The notes under the pieces were generated by a model that saw only the letters and a list, made by a program, of their open reading frames with translations, ran no database searches and was not told where the DNA came from. A program made the translations under genes and the position numbers. Positions 22,398 to 32,357 of a stretch of 45,014 nucleotides of DNA are shown one piece after another (the first letter of the stretch is position 1; each line of letters begins with the position of its first letter). Origin of the DNA: Acanthamoeba lenticulata (taxonomy: Eukaryota > Discosea > Longamoebia > Acanthamoebidae); the NCBI GenBank assembly GCA_002179805.1, contig NAVB01000210.1:1-45014 (forward strand), in the 5' to 3' direction.

Positions 22398-24741
22398 CTA
22401 GTCGAAGGTGATGCGCTTGGGGGCGGCGGGGGCACCACTCGGCGTCGAGATGTCCTTGAAGTGGGCGCCATAGAGCTTGTGCTCCTTCTTCTTGACGTGG
22501 GTGCCATATCGCGTGAGCTTCTCGGGCACCTCCTGCCCGGCCTCGCGAAGCACGTTGACGAGCTCGCCCGCCCGCGCCTTGTCAAAGTCGGTGAACAGGG
22601 TGTGGGCGATGCCCTCCTTGCCAGCGCGACCCGTTCGGCCAATCCGATGCACGTAGTCCTCGATGGTGAGCGGGAACGAGTAGTTGATGACGCACTCCAC
22701 GTCGGGGATATCAAGGCCCCTAGCAGCCACGTCAGTGGCGATCAGAATCGGCGTGCGGCCCGTCTTGAAGCTATTAAGCGAGTTGGTTCGGTCGTTCTGG
22801 TGCTTGTCGCCGTGAATCGCTGTAAATAAAGGACTAAATTAGCCTACAATAAAACAGGTTTCTGAAAGGGAGAATAACATAGTATTTTGTTGTATCAGTT
22901 GTGTTGTTTAATCAAGGATTATTCATGTAATACATGCTATTGTTTGTGACATCATTGTTTTATGAAAAATGATAATAATAATTGCAGAAAAAGAGCGAAA
23001 GAAGACACACATACCTTGAATTCCGCGCCAGCCCTTGCGGGCGAGCATGCCCTCGACGCGCACGGCCTCCTTCTTGTAGAGGACGAAGATAATAATCTTG
23101 GTGTCCTTCGTCTTCTGGTACTGCTTCAGCAGTTGATCAAGCTTGCTGTCTCTCGCGTGCTGGTCCATGACTGCAAGGACGAATCACGCATAAGTCAAAT
23201 TTGTGTTGCAATTTATAAGGTCGGTGGTGGGTTTCGAACCCTCGACGATCTGCTTGACGCGCTTGCAGGCCTGGAGGTCCTGCGAGCCGATGGCAACCTT
23301 GACGGGCGACTTGAGGAACTCGCTGGCCAGCTGCTGGATGGCCTGCGGCCACGTAGCGCTGAACATGAGGGTCTGCCTCTCCTGTCGCACCTGCCGCATC
23401 ACGTTGCGGATATCCTCCTCGAACCCGAGGTCGAGCATGCGATCGGCTTCGTCGAGGACGATGTAGTCGACGTTGGCCAGGGTGAGGACGCCGTCGTTGA
23501 CGAGATCGAGCAGGCGGCCAGGTGTGGCCACCACGATCTGGACGCCGGCCCGGAGTGCCCGTCGCTGCTCGTCCTTGGGCACACCACCGTAGATGCACAC
23601 GCTCTTGGCATTGCACGCGGCGCCCAGCTCGGCGGCCACTTCAGCCGTCTGCATGGCCAGCTCGCGCGTGGGCGACACCACCAGCACGATCGGCGCGGCA
23701 GCTGATCATTCACGTCGACAAAAACATGTCAGAATCGCTCCGCCGATAAAATGAAGAATATGAACTTTTTTAAAAAATTCGCATCAGTAAACGTTGTGTA
23801 ATCACAAGAATTCATGTAATACATGCTATTTGTATGACATCACGCAATATCTTTTTTAAAAAACATTTAAAAAAATAAAAAATATGAACAAACAAGCAGG
23901 GAAAAGTACCTGAGCCGGACTTCTTGCCAGCCTGGCCGAGGGTGGTCTTCTTGATGTGGAGAAGCGAAGGCAGGAGGAAGGCCAGGGTCTTGCCCGAGCC
24001 GGTCTCGGCAATGCCCACGACGTCGCGCTTGGCCAGGAGGATGGGCCAGCACTGGCTCTGAATGGGCGTGGGCTTCGCAAAGCTCGCGGTAGTCGCGAAG
24101 AAGGCGGTCGTCATCTTCTGGACCGCCGCCTCGCCGCCGTTGCCAATGAGGCCCTCCTCACGGATGCGGTGGGCCATGATCGCCCGCGCGTGCTCAAAGG
24201 TCAGGATCGGTCGCAGAGCGGCCGCGGAGCTGTCAATGCCGTCGCCCGAGACGGAGATGTTGTGCTCCTCGAGGAACTTGTTGGCCTCGCTCGCGCTAAT
24301 GCCCTCTGGCAGGGCCGACGCAGAGGAGGTGGAAGAAGAGGTAGTGGTGGTCTCGGCTTCCTCGGCCTCATCGTCGTCGTTCTGGGCCTTCTTGTCCTTC
24401 TTGGCGTCCTTCTTCTCCTTCTTGGCCTTCTTTTCCTTCTTCGACTTCTTCTTTGACTTCTTCTCGTCAGACTCGGTAGACTCGACCTTGGCCTTCTTCT
24501 TTTGGGGCTTTTCGGCCGCATCCTCGTGCTCCTCCACTTGTTGCTGAGGCTGGACCTCCATGGCGTCCTTCTCTTCGTTGTCCTTCAGCTTCTTCTCGTC
24601 CTTCTTGGCCTGCTTGCGCGCCTTCTTGGCCTCCTTACGGAGCTGTGCCTTGGATGGGCCCTCGCTGCTGGCGGCCACCTGCTCGCCCGACTTCTGCGCG
24701 GAGCGCTTCCGCTTGTTGCCGTTGCTCACCTGCGTGCTCAT
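22398..24741 (-). CDS. DBP3: DEAD-box ATP-dependent RNA helicase, DBP3 type
   Basis: Four exons (24741-23910, 23701-23240, 23170-23015, 22819-22398) give 623 aa. A Lys/Glu-rich N terminus of about 150 residues with many KKxKK clusters resembles nucleolar targeting tails. Then come the helicase motifs: Q motif ([13 protein letters not shown]), [39 protein letters not shown] and [10 protein letters not shown]. The C terminus ([17 protein letters not shown], ending KRITFD) matches yeast Dbp3, a nucleolar helicase acting in pre-rRNA processing for the large subunit, so the role is taken from that family. Introns 1 (208 nt) and 3 (195 nt) are much longer than intron 2 (69 nt) and each carries a snoRNA-like element. 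The start is the first ATG before the Lys-rich region. Confidence 0.92.
22890..22960 (-). ncRNA. Candidate intronic box C/D snoRNA (DBP3 intron 3)
   Basis: On the minus strand a C-box-like ATGATGT (22949-22955) is followed 51 nt later by D box CTGA (22895-22898), with an internal C'-like TTGATTA (22909-22915). Between C and C' lies GCATGTATTA (complement of 22928-22937), antisense to the conserved 18S rRNA segment TAATACATGC and immediately followed by a degenerate D'-like CATGA. The same layout recurs in intron 1 of this gene. The C box has one mismatch to RTGATGA, and the closing stem is weak. Confidence 0.55.
23779..23848 (-). ncRNA. Candidate intronic box C/D snoRNA (DBP3 intron 1)
   Basis: On the minus strand: C-box-like GTGATGT (23837-23843), antisense GCATGTATTA (complement of 23817-23826), D'-like CATGA, C'-like GTGATTA (23799-23805) and D box CTGA (23784-23787). 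A short closing stem TTGC/GCGA can form around the C and D boxes. The order and spacing (C to D about 60 nt) match the element in intron 3, while the segment before the D box differs. Confidence 0.55.
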
Positions 24742-25131
24742 GTTTGATTCTGTCTGTAATGGCCAACAGCCACAACAAAAACCGATTTCCGAAAATCAGC
24801 ATCATGCAATGCCTCAATTGGGAAGCAATACGATTCCTAACTCCGCAGGATTGATGATGAGATGAAAAAAGAGGAGAGTACTCGCGCACCTGAGGTACAA
24901 TAAGGAGGAGATTAAAGGGATTTAAGATGCAAGATAGTCCTAATCTCAAGATCGATCGCACGTCCGGCAGAGTCAGGGCGCGGAGGCAAAGAAAAAGATC
25001 AATAATACGAACAAATAACGCGCAGGCAACTCCGCGGCCGTTACGAAAAAGCGTGGAATGCAAAACTCCAGTTATTTTCTGGGGGCGGTTTTTAGATGGA
25101 AATTTCCAACAGCAGTAACTTTACGCAGGTG
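24742..25131. other. Upstream region of DBP3 and 3' flank of the KGG-repeat gene
   Basis: Both neighbours are on the minus strand. No TATA box, repeat or further gene could be supported here. Confidence 0.5.
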
Positions 25132-25818
25132 TCAGCGCCGCGTGCCGTGGGACGCGGCACCGTGGGAGGCTTTGCCACCCATACTCTGGACGCGGTGCTT
25201 GGTCTCGGCGTCCATGCTCGCGAATCCTTGTCGGCCGTGCTTTCGGTTGTCGTCGCCATCGTCATGTTCTCTGTGCTCTTCCTTCGCTCCTCCTCCGCCA
25301 TGAGAGGCCTTGCCACCTGCGCTCTGGACGCGATGCTTGGTTTCGGCGTCCATGCTTGCAAAGCCCTGTCGACCGTGGCCGTGCTCCGCCTTGTGGTCCT
25401 GTGTTGTGTGTTCGTGCTCCTCCTTGGCTTGACCACCGCCATGGGAGGCCTTGCCGCCCATGCTCTGGACGCGGTGCTTGGTCTCGGCGTCCATGCTTGC
25501 AAAGCCCTGCCGGCCATGACCGTGCTCTCCCTTGTGCTCATGCTCACCCTCGTGCTTTCGTGTGGCTTCGTGCTGCTCGTGGTTCTTTCCGCCACCACCG
25601 TGCGACGCGCGGCCGCCCTTGGAGGCGATCTCTCTCTGTTTCTCGGGGTCCATCGACGCAAAGCCTGCAGATTGGGAGAGACTCCAAGAGGTCAGCACCT
25701 TTGCATCAGCAGAAACAGCGCAAGAGGGCGTACCACGATCGCTGGTGGCGAAGCTGCGCGTAAGCCTCGGCAGACAACCCGCTCCCACTCCTCTTCGCAA
25801 TGTGCGGGTCAACAACAT
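25132..25818 (-). CDS. KGG/GsiB-type stress protein with mitochondrial-type leader
   Basis: Two exons (25818-25734, 25664-25132) give 205 aa. The first about 29 residues (MLLTRTLRRGVGAG, then RLTRSFATSDRG) are Arg/Ser-rich without acidic residues until the end, like a mitochondrial presequence. The rest has four copies of the motif GFASMD(A/P)E.(K/Q)..... GG(K/R)ASHG, joined by His/Glu/Lys-rich spacers (for example HEHKGEHGHGRQ). This is the KGG repeat of bacterial GsiB and fungal Con-10 hydrophilic stress proteins, often linked to desiccation or stationary phase, which would suit encystment. The intron is 69 nt, in frame and stop-free, so a read-through form 23 residues longer could also be made. 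The start ATG is in the context TGCACCATG, below a TATATA. Confidence 0.85.
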   Translation of the reverse strand: MLLTRTLRRGVGAGCLPRLTRSFATSDRGTPSCAVSADAKVLTSWSLSQSAGFASMDPEKQREIASKGGRASHGGGGKNHEQHEATRKHEGEHEHKGEHGHGRQGFASMDAETKHRVQSMGGKASHGGGQAKEEHEHTTQDHKAEHGHGRQGFASMDAETKHRVQSAGGKASHGGGGAKEEHREHDDGDDNRKHGRQGFASMDAETKHRVQSMGGKASHGAASHGTRR

Positions 25819-25881
25819 GGTGCAGCAGTCTTCTAGGGTTTGAGGTTCTGTGTTGTGGAAACGAAGCTCGGGTAGTCGCAC

Positions 25882-25887
25882 TATATA
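25882..25887 (-). promoter_or_regulatory. TATA box of the KGG-repeat gene
   Basis: TATATA (minus-strand context TGGTATATAGTG) lies 64 bp upstream of the ATG. Confidence 0.6.
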
Positions 25888-26093
25888 CCAGGTGTCGATC
25901 AGTAGCGATCATGATGTCATTGAGCTTGCGTCATGCAACTCGGACGGCTGTCCGTGATTTCTGGTTGCGGTCCGTTTCTCATTCCTTCTGAATTCTCGCG
26001 CAAGTCGACGATCCACAAATTTTTATTGACTCAAGACGATAACCAGCTGCAACCTTGACTTTGTGATCATGACGTGCGTGCGAACGTTTCTCT

Positions 26094-29000
26094 TCAAGAG
26101 AGGTTTGACGTGCGGGCTTGTCCCCTCTCGCGCTGCGCGGCAAAGAGCCGCTTCTGGCCCTCGATGGAACTGTCCTGCTTCATCAGCTCCCGCAGCAGCA
26201 TCGTCGCGTACGACGACGAGCTCAGCGTGAACGCCACCTTCACGGCCCGGTGGCCGTCTGCAATCCCCCATTGGATTAGCCACATGGCGCGGCTCAGCGG
26301 AAGAACGCGTGAGGCGGACCTGAGCTGGCGGTTGTCGTTGTCGACGGCATTGGGCCGCGGCCCTCGAGCCGGTCCAGGTCGGTCGGGAGCAGGTCTGCCG
26401 TTGGCGAGTCGCAGTTCATGAACTCCCTGGCGGCGTCGACGGTCAGCTCAGACTCTGAGCGCACACAGAAGGGAGGGAGATCTCGAGCGCACCATTCAAG
26501 GTCGATGGCTCGGCCCAGCAAGCGGCGATAGCTTCCCGGAAGCCGGAAGTCGCGTACTCGGTGGTTGAAGCTGTCGACCGTGAGGCCCTGCTCCGCGAGC
26601 GTCCGCTTGTAGGCCGCGCCGACCTCATTCTCAGGGAACTTGGTTTGGTAGCCTGGAATTCGACGTATTTAAGCATAAAATCGTTGTAATAGCTGATAAG
26701 TAGAATCATAAAAAGCATACCAGGGAGCGGCAGGACGACGTCAAAAATGGTGTAGTTGGGCAGATCCTCCGCGGTGAGGACCTTGACGCTCAGCTTGGGG
26801 GCGTTGGCACCGGCGGAGGCCGCTTCCTCCGGCTCGGCACCGTCGGCGGCGCCCGCAGGCTCGTCCTCGACGACGTCGTCGTTGCCCAACTCGGCGTCCT
26901 CCACGTCCACCGCCTCGCCGCCCGCGTCTGCACACGCAGGCATGCGATGCCGCGTTAGCCCATGTGAGAGACTCTCGCGCGCGGGAAACGCGAGCCCAAG
27001 AGAGGCGCCGAGGGACGGACCTCGGGCACCGGCGTCGCCCAGGAGGACGAGGTCGCCCACGACCGGCTTGTCGGCGCCGTAGAGCCGGACGCGCTCCGTG
27101 GCCATGCAGTTCCACACATAGGACTGGTAGCTGTGCGGGTACAGCGTGCGCAGGTTGCGCGGCAGCTGCGCGGCCACGGGCGCGTATGAGAAGCAAACAA
27201 AAAGAAAAAAGAAAAAAAGAAAAGAAATACCGTTTGAAGAGCGGGCAGGGGCTGGTTCTTGCCCTGCTTCTGCAGGCCCTGCAGCACGAGCCGCTCGATG
27301 TGGAGCTGACGCGGCAGCCGCCGCAGCGTGCCGGCGATGTCGCCCGTCGACGCGTAGTACTTGCGCGCGTTCTCGCAGTCGGACTCCTCTGCAAGGGTGG
27401 TGATGGTCTTAGTGGTGATGGTCTCCCGAGAGCGTGAAGGAGGGCGAGTGAGGAGGACGAGGTGCGAACCGCCCTGGCGCGGCTGCAGGATGAGATCGAC
27501 GGCCTCCTGCCACTTGGCCTGCAGGAGAGCGATGCCCACGCGGTGCGTCGAGATCGCGCCCGTCCCGAACCGCTGAAGTCCTGCAAACATATAAAAGAAA
27601 GAAATAAATAAGAAGAAATGAAGATACTTCAGGTGACCGCGCACGCACCGTAGTAGTTGACAAAACCGGTGCGCGCGAGGTCGGTCAGCGAGCGTGCGAT
27701 CTCGTCCTCTGCGGCGGAGACCTCCCTGGGAAAAAGGCCCGCGGTATGGTCATTCTTACACGTTCCTTGCTAAGGTCATGTGTGCGGCGCTGGTGTGTGG
27801 CAAGTACCGGAGAACGATGACGAAGCGGTTGCCAAAGAGGTCGCCCAGCCGGAGCGGCTGCGGAACGTACTTGAAGTTGCCCACGCGGATGCCGTACAGC
27901 TTGGCGTTGAGCCCGCGCAGCTGCTCGGCCTGTCCAGTGCGTGTCAGCGGCGGTTCGCTGGCGAGGGGAAGGGACACGAGCGGCGAGTAAACAGTACGCG
28001 CATGCGGTAGGCGGTCATGTGTTGGGTGGTGACGCCGCGCTTGTCCTTCGTGCCCGCGTAGGTGAAGCGGTTGGCCCGTGTGCTGAGGTCGCCCCCATTC
28101 ATTGTAGCGGTGAGTCTCAGCGCTTGCCACTTGTTGCATCATGATGCAACCCCTTCCCTAATGGGGCACCACGCACTTGGTGAACTTGGCGAGTAGACCG
28201 ACGGCGGCTGTGGTGTCCTTGTTCTCCTTGTAGAGCACGAACTGCACAAAGTCATCAAAGCAGGCCGGCCACTGCTGTCTGCGGGTTTTTATGAATATTA
28301 GTTTCAAAAAAAAAAAAAAAAAACCGAAAGAAAGGAGAAACAAGCGCAAAAAAAGGCAATTAAAAAAGGTGGGGATTTGAGGCATGAATCGAACATGCGC
28401 CTCCTTTAGCTGTGAGAGCGGTGCGGTCGGGAGGTGGTGGGTCAGGGGCAACCCACCACCGGTTTTTTTTTTCTTTTTTCTTTTTTGGTGGTGCTGATGA
28501 ATGTAAGGGTTTGTTTTATGGACCGATCCCCGGTTGCCACCCGCCTCGCGGCGAGCGACTGGACTAAGGTCCCGAGTTTGACCAAGTGCAGAGTTGATTT
28601 CTTACGTAATTATCAGACACCCGCACCCAGCTCGTCCACTACGGCGGTGATAAGCCGCCATGGTGGACACTGTTGGAAGAACACACAGCCAAGGCGAGAT
28701 TCCAACTACTCCACCCAAGCCCCCAACTTTTGCACAAGCCGCGGCGACTTCAAAAAGGGCCCTACGCGTGGCCTCCCCTTGGCTTGTGGGTTGTTGGTCG
28801 GGCTGAACTTCACGACCAATAATTTCGGAAATAACAAACCAATAACGAAAATCCAAGAACCCAAAATTAAGAAAATAAAATTAATAAAATAAAAACCCCC
28901 GTACCGTTTGCTGCGCTGGTTGGTGGCGTCGCTCCGGCCGCCGCTCGAACGCGCGCCCCCTCGCGGACGATCGGCTCGGCCGACGACCATGACGACGACG

Positions 29001-30004
29001 CTGTCGTCCTGCGTTTTGGTGTCGAGGAACCCTTCAAAGTGGTCGCGGAAGGCCTTGTGGACCTGCGTCCGCTGCATCTTGTCCACGTTGGCGGTCAGCT
29101 TGTACTCCTTGTACTCCACGACGGCGTCGCGGCCACGCCCACCGCCGCCTCGTCCGCCGCCGCGTCGGCCGCGGTCTCCTCTCCCACGGCGGTCACCGCC
29201 GCTCGGCTGTGTAGGCTGCTCGCCGGCGGCCTCCATCTGCTGGAGCCGCGTCAGCTGCTCGGCCTTGACCTGCTGGATGAATGCCAGGACTCGGGCGGTC
29301 TCGTCGTCGCCCACCAGCTCGACGAGGGCCGCGCGCGCAGCGGCCTCGGCCTGCTCCTCCTTCTCGCGCCTCTCGGCGTTGGCCTTGGCCTTAGCCTCGG
29401 CCTCAGCGGCCGCCTCTTGCTCGGCTTTTTGCTTGGCCTCGGTGTCGTCTGAAGAGCTGGCGGCGGGCGTCTCGTCGACGACCTCCTTGCCCTTCTTGTC
29501 GTGCTCGTCACCAGTTGAGTCCTCCTGGCCATCGCGCGTCGTGTCGCGTGGGACGGTGGTGATGTCGGTCAGGTGCACCACTTGGCCGTCCAGAGCCACT
29601 TCATGCACTTGAAAATCGGTGAATCTGACGCCACCAGAGCTTAGACATGAAGATGTTGACCACAGAAGAGGAGAAGACGAGGTGAGGTACCGGTGCTTCA
29701 CAATCCCGATCCAGGGAGCGCTGGCGCCCAGAAAGACGGAGATGCCCACCTCCGCCTCCAACGCGCTCACGGATTTGCTCTCAGATGGGATGGGCTGCGT
29801 TCCCTCCCCGGAAGAGGAGATTGCCTCGCCACTTGGGGGCTGCGCCACGTCTGGCATTTCAGAAATCGCACTATCCTGCGGATGAGCACTCCCATCTTCG
29901 CCCGATTTAAGCTTCTTTTGCGACTCTTGCTTATCCTCGGGCTGTTCCTCTTCATCACGAGGCCGCTTTGCCGCCAATCTTCCGTCTTGTCCCTCCATCT
30001 CCAT
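26094..30004 (-). CDS. PUS7: Pseudouridine synthase 7 (TruD family)
   Basis: Twelve exons splice in frame to 845 aa: 30004-29691, 29624-28905, 28278-28177, 28082-27998, 27929-27808, 27725-27649, 27580-27470, 27388-27231, 27165-27021, 26927-26721, 26652-26320, 26257-26094. After an acidic/basic N terminus come [24 protein letters not shown], an extra Ala/Glu/Lys helix plus an RGG-like Gly/Arg tract, and then [23 protein letters not shown] with the catalytic Asp, [50 protein letters not shown] and [22 protein letters not shown]7 enzymes convert uridine to pseudouridine in tRNA, snRNA and mRNA at UGUAR-like sites. The RGG tract (near 29110-29200) is unusual for the family. Intron 2 is 626 nt, the others at most 94. 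The stop lies 276 bp before the KGG gene start. Confidence 0.95.
28279..28904 (-). other. Oversized 626-nt intron of PUS7 with structured insert
   Basis: Donor GTACGG and acceptor CCCGCAG are clear and keep the frame. Inside are a perfect 10-bp hairpin (28433-28442 with 28451-28460), on the plus strand followed by a long T-rich run. There is also an interrupted GTCCAC/GTGGAC hairpin (28634-28668), a tRNA T-arm-like element with a B-box core (28386-28394), a Pol III-like T6 run beyond it on the minus strand, and an 18-nt A run at 28306-28323. No full cloverleaf could be folded. Confidence 0.6.
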
Positions 30005-30056
30005 CGTGCCTGTGATTTAGTAATCATTTTATTTTTGTTTTTCTTTCATTTTTGGA

Positions 30057-32101
30057 TTATTCGCCATCCCGGTATCGCGAGGTCTTGGCCTCGTGCTTCT
30101 CGCTGCTCGCCATCGTCACGCCGCCCGGCCTCGAGAAGCCCTCTGCCGCTGCTCCACCGACGAGCGGGTCGACAGATCGCTTCTTTCTCTCGTCCTCAGC
30201 GTCATCGTCATCGTCGTTGTCTTTGTCGTCCGGGCGTTGGTGGCCGCCAACGAGCGGCAGTGCCGAGGCAAAGTGGAGCGGGTAGATCTCATAGCGCGGT
30301 GCGTTCTCCTGCATCCGAGATCACCGCCATCAGTCGCGCAGTGAGCGCCAACGCGTCAGGTCGAGCGCACCATGATGGCCGGGCACAAGGACTGCGGCAG
30401 ATAGCGCCCGTGGCGCTCAAAGAACTGCTCGCGCTTCTGCGTCTCGACTGCGCACACATCACATAAGCACATGTGAATCATCACATCAACAAACCATCAG
30501 CGGGGAGGACTTACCATGATACCAGAGGTTGAGCTCCTTCTGGTAGGCCAGAACAACGTCGCGTATGCGCCGATGCTCGTTGTGGCGGCGCTCGATCTCG
30601 ACCAGCAGCTCGTCGTAGGCCGTCCCGAAGAGCTCGTACCATGTGGTCAGATTGGCCAGTTCATCAAACAGGAACGCCACCTCGCTCCGCCTCGCCTCTA
30701 CCGCCCTCTGTGCTGATGACGTCAGCAGCCACCTTAAACACGGGCCTGGCCAAAACGCGCACCTCGTGTTCGTCGACCTGAAGGACGACCTCTTGCATAT
30801 CGGTCCCGAGCTTATCGACTTGCACGGCGACCTGGCTGACGCGCTTGAAGGCCGCCCCGTATTTGTCGCACCGCTCCTGGAGCTCGACGGTCGCATGCTG
30901 GATCCGCTGCAGTCGCTGCTGGCCCTGAGCCAGCGAGCTCGGCAGCTGCTCGGCCCGCTTGCGGATGGCCGCCAGGTTCTCGCCTGCATGTCCGTCGATC
31001 AACGAATCCCGCCCGAGGCCGAGGCCGCCCGTTGCGTGCTTCAACTGCTGCAGTTGGTGCTGCTGGAGCATGTGGCGCAACTGGTCGCAGTGCGACGTGA
31101 CCGAGAGCCCGATGATCGACAGGGAGTTGGCCTCGTTCAGCTGCAGCGACGTCTTCTCTGTCGGGTAGGGCAGTCGGAAGTCGATCCGGACCTCGGCGGC
31201 CTCGACCGCGGCCTTGACCCGCTTGAGCGCCTCGTCGGCCGCCTCGACTGTCGCGCTCGCGTTTCTGTACAGTTTCTGTTTATGATCGCAGAGCCACAGC
31301 AAGAGCCCAAAAACTGCCCAGTCAGCAAGCTGGGCCGCAGGCGCCAAGAGGCCTCCACAACGTGCCTCCATCTCGCGGATCTCCTGGACGGCCTGTCGCT
31401 GAAGCCGCTGCACGCCCTGCGCGTCCACAAAGTCGTAGAGGCTGGTGTGTTGACCGCTGCTCGCGCCATTGCTCCCGGTGCTCTGTGCGGTGACGGACGC
31501 CGCGAGGCCCTCGTCGAGTGCCTGCGCCTTGAGGTGCTCAAAGACGGACAGCAGCGCCTGGTTGACCTCGTTGCTTCGCGCCTTGTGAGCCTGCAGCATC
31601 CGCTGCATGGACGTGATGCGCAGCTTCAGCTGGCGCATCAGCTGCCGCACGACCTGCAGGAGAGAGCGGTCGTGATGAGGGGGTTAGGAATTTCTACATG
31701 AGGTGTAGCGGAACCCAACAAACCTGAAGCTGCTTGTCTAGCTCAGCGACGACGTATTCGAGGCGGCTGTGTGCCCGTTCTAGCCGCTCTGAGCTCTGGC
31801 GTCCTTCCTCTATCGCCCTATGGGCCTGCGCGTGCATCTTAGCACAGAAGGGCACCAATCTAGGAATGGGAGAAGAGGAGTTGTCTACCTGACGCAGATA
31901 GGTATCGCTAGTGGCGACCATCTTCTCGGCCTTGTCGAAAAGCTCTCGGAGAAGCTGGATGTTGTCAGCAGAGGAAGAGGATGACGTGGAAGGGGCAAGA
32001 TCTTCACGGGAGGCCATGGCTGCAAAGAATGGGTTGTGCCGCGTTCCTCCCCCACCCCCAGGTGGCGTTGTGGGCCCTGCGAACGGGCGCCGGTCCTCCA
32101 T
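30057..32101 (-). CDS. ATG17-like autophagy scaffold protein
   Basis: This is a mostly helical coiled-coil protein of roughly 570-600 aa. The C-terminal block is diagnostic: YDELLVEIERRHNEHRRI, then (next exons) KREQFFERHGRYLPQSLCP and RYEIYPLHFASALP. This is the pattern of the ATG17/FIP200/ATG11 family, which scaffolds the Atg1/ULK kinase complex at the start of autophagosome formation. Clear introns are 31654-31723, one near 30477-30515 beginning GTAAGT, and one near 30311-30373. A 51-nt in-frame segment (31838-31888) has intron-like ends. Near 30708-30732 the frame shifts by one: either a 25-nt intron or an indel. A further stop-free stretch near 31280-31350 may also be intronic. The protein ends with an acidic DDKDNDDDDD run. 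The ATG at 32101 is the first in frame and lies 257 bp from the divergent ZIP gene. Confidence 0.75.
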
Positions 32102-32357
32102 CTTGCTGGGGTGGTGTTTTTGGTTTTACGGTCTTTTCTCTTTCGTTTTCCACCACGGAATTTGTCCGTTTATCTTGCGCCCGCAACCAGTCGGACTTTT
32201 ACGTGCGCAAGCAACAGCTCCAACAACACAACAAGAAGAAGAAGGCTGCGGGCTGGGTGTGGTACGGGCGCCAAAAAGCATGTTGAGGCAATTTTTAAAA
32301 ATCTATTTATTAAATAATGGACAGCGGACAGCACGCAACATAAAAATATATTTATAC

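Noticed and set aside
23228..23240. GGGTTCGAAACCC in DBP3 intron 2, like a tRNA T arm
   Set aside because: It is a short palindrome at the donor end of a 69-nt intron. No anticodon arm, D arm or acceptor stem can be found around it.
28371..28460. Possible complete tRNA gene on the minus strand in the PUS7 intron
   Set aside because: The T-arm-like hairpin and B-box core are present, but neither an acceptor stem nor an anticodon stem pairs, so only a structured element is reported.
28433..28480. Hairpin plus T-run resembling a bacterial intrinsic terminator
   Set aside because: It lies in an intron of a eukaryotic gene and points against the direction of transcription; bacterial termination does not apply. 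It is kept only as part of the intron structure finding.
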